Shown: positions 62,752 to 64,000 of the stretch, piece by piece
How the letters are laid out: every line of letters begins with the position of its first letter
Numbering within the stretch: position 1 is the stretch's first letter
Source: Trueperaceae bacterium
Lineage (GTDB): Bacteria > Deinococcota > Deinococci > Deinococcales > Trueperaceae
Assembly (NCBI GenBank): GCA_020354625.1
Contig: CP070651.1
Location: forward strand, 2,626,407 to 2,690,406
Direction: 5' to 3'
Length of the DNA stretch: 64,000 nucleotides
Made by a program: the position numbers and the translations under genes
The notes under the pieces: generated by a model
What the model saw: only the letters and a program-made list of their open reading frames with translations
What the model was told of the DNA's origin: nothing
Databases searched by the model: none

Positions 62752-64000
62752 GGCTCTACCTCCTCTGTAACTCCATAGATTTCCACAGCGATATCCTGGG
62801 TGATCAGCCCGGCCTTCATATCCTGCTCCACACGCCAGCGATCCCGACGCAAGGGATCGCCCCAGCCGCCACCCGTCCCCGTCACAAGCCTTACCACATC
62901 CCCTCGGCGTAAAGGAACTCTCGTCACTTTACCAGCTTGCAGGGGCGGTCGCCCATCGGAGAAGACCACCTCGACCCGGTTTGGCGTACCCGCCCGGCCT
63001 CCGGCAACCGGCCAAGCCCCCTTGACCGAGCGACCGAATGAAGCGGTGACGCTTCCTGGAGAGAGCATCCGATACTCGCGAACCAGGCCACGCCCCCCAC
63101 GGAAGCGACCTTCGCCACCCGAAACCACATCGAAACCGTACCGGTCGACACGTACGTCGTAACGCGTCTCGGCTACCTCGCTAGACAAAACATACGTCTG
63201 ACCGTTGCCCATGCAAAAGAGTCCATCTTCACCATCTTTATCGATCCCAGCCCCCCAACCGCCGGCGTTCGGCTCGACCAACAGGGCGAGTTCTCCCGTC
63301 ACAGGGTGACGCGTCTGGAGCACTTCGGGGCAGACCGAGAGGTAGTGGCCGGCGGTGAGAGAACCCGGCAACACAGGTCCCAACGCCTGCCAAACCAGAT
63401 CACTCGCCACCAAGCGTGTCTCCCAATAGGTAGAGGTGGGAGCCGGATGCACAGCAGTAAACACCGTACCGTCAGGACAGATGACCTCGAGCGGTCTGAA
63501 TACTCCCTCGTTGGCAGGGAGATTCGGAACGGTGATGGCCGTGAACATGATCCGCATCGCGGCCATCAGCGCCACTCGCGTGCAGTTGACCGTACCGCGC
63601 ACTTGAGGACCGGTCCCGGTGAAGTCGGCAACGAAAGCCTCGTCGGTAATGCTCACACGCACCCTCACGGGCGTCGGTCCGCTACCCATGCCGTCATCCT
63701 CGACTTCATCCTGTGCATAAAACACACCCTTGGGCAGAGTAGAGAGCGCCTTTCGAGCACGGAGTTCGCCTTCACCCAAGATATCGTGCATGGCCGCTTC
63801 CAACAGCTCTACCCCGAACGACCCACACAGCTCAACGAGGCGCCTTTCAGCAACTCGGAGCGCGGCCGCTTGGGCGTAGAAGTCACCCAAGGTGCTATCG
63901 GGCGTGCGGACGTTCGCCCTCAAAATGTCGACGATCGCCGGAACCGCCTCACCCCTTTGCACCACTTTGATACAGGGAATCTGCACCCCTTCCTGATAGA
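62748..64000 (-). CDS. Hydantoinase B/oxoprolinase family subunit (partial)
   Basis: The C-terminal 417 codons of a HyuB-like subunit; the frame continues past the window edge, reading YQEGVQIPCIKVV, which matches the internal family text. Conserved blocks include GTVNCTRVALM, PLEVICPDGTVF, SGGEGRFRGGRGLVREY and TGTGGGWGDPLRRD. HyuB partners HyuA to open hydantoins or 5-oxoproline with ATP. HyuA is not seen and is expected to the right, beyond the window. It overlaps the M24 peptidase gene by four bases. Confidence 0.9.
   Translation of the reverse strand, partial: YQEGVQIPCIKVVQRGEAVPAIVDILRANVRTPDSTLGDFYAQAAALRVAERRLVELCGSFGVELLEAAMHDILGEGELRARKALSTLPKGVFYAQDEVEDDGMGSGPTPVRVRVSITDEAFVADFTGTGPQVRGTVNCTRVALMAAMRIMFTAITVPNLPANEGVFRPLEVICPDGTVFTAVHPAPTSTYWETRLVASDLVWQALGPVLPGSLTAGHYLSVCPEVLQTRHPVTGELALLVEPNAGGWGAGIDKDGEDGLFCMGNGQTYVLSSEVAETRYDVRVDRYGFDVVSGGEGRFRGGRGLVREYRMLSPGSVTASFGRSVKGAWPVAGGRAGTPNRVEVVFSDGRPPLQAGKVTRVPLRRGDVVRLVTGTGGGWGDPLRRDRWRVEQDMKAGLITQDIAVEIYGVTEEVEP

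Overview
The window is high-GC bacterial chromosome, dense with genes on both strands. It most resembles Deinococcota, perhaps Truepera or a relative. The basis is family resemblance only: a ribosomal protein S1 with a long Ala/Glu/Ser/Thr-rich N-terminal extension, a RecJ with an extra C-terminal region, an MnmA of the kind remembered from Deinococcus, and start codons placed directly behind -10-like hexamers. No rRNA, tRNA, insertion sequence, prophage or CRISPR array was recognised.

Layout. 1-3.6 kb (minus): a carbohydrate ABC importer (binding protein, then two permeases, the second cut by the window edge) beside a FadR-type GntR regulator. 3.8-17.4 kb: a large catabolic region. It holds an aldo/keto reductase, a minus-strand trio (SDR, M19 dipeptidase, DSD1/D-threonine-aldolase-like PLP enzyme) and a divergent nine-gene plus-strand operon (M81 MlrC-like hydrolase, FAD oxidase, two DapA-like enzymes, HpcH aldolase, class IV aminotransferase, amidohydrolase, SDR, PhzF-like). 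The mixture suggests uptake and breakdown of an unusual, possibly D-configured or amide-linked compound, but the substrate cannot be read from the sequence. 17.6-23.6 kb (minus): DUF1175 protein, a thioester alpha-2-macroglobulin and a gluzincin-like protease fragment. 23.6-31.4 kb: a tartrate/D-malate dehydrogenase, a small secreted protein, a second sugar ABC importer, a histone-deacetylase-like amidohydrolase and a sugar-importer ATPase.

31.4-34.7 kb: a HigB/HigA toxin-antitoxin pair, a histidyl-tRNA synthetase of the less common type and an Ada-like DNA alkylation repair protein. 34.7-39.4 kb (minus): a vWA protein and an RND/MMPL exporter operon with a LolA-like partner. 39.7-55.8 kb is mostly housekeeping: S1, LemA and M48 protease, MnmA, LapA-like protein, RecJ, a fused FAD/Fe-S dehydrogenase, ArgS and Lon. 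55.8-64 kb (minus): a complete peptide ABC importer (DppABCDF order) preceded by an M24 peptidase and a hydantoinase B subunit that runs off the window.

A recurring structural theme is that all three ABC importer operons carry a strong hairpin without a U-run directly after the binding-protein gene and before the permease genes. This is the arrangement expected if the binding-protein mRNA is stabilised, or read-through into the permeases limited, so that binding protein exceeds membrane subunits. A second theme is a degenerate heptamer repeat (consensus GTRATGR) at two convergent gene junctions, one of them next to an apparently truncated protease gene.
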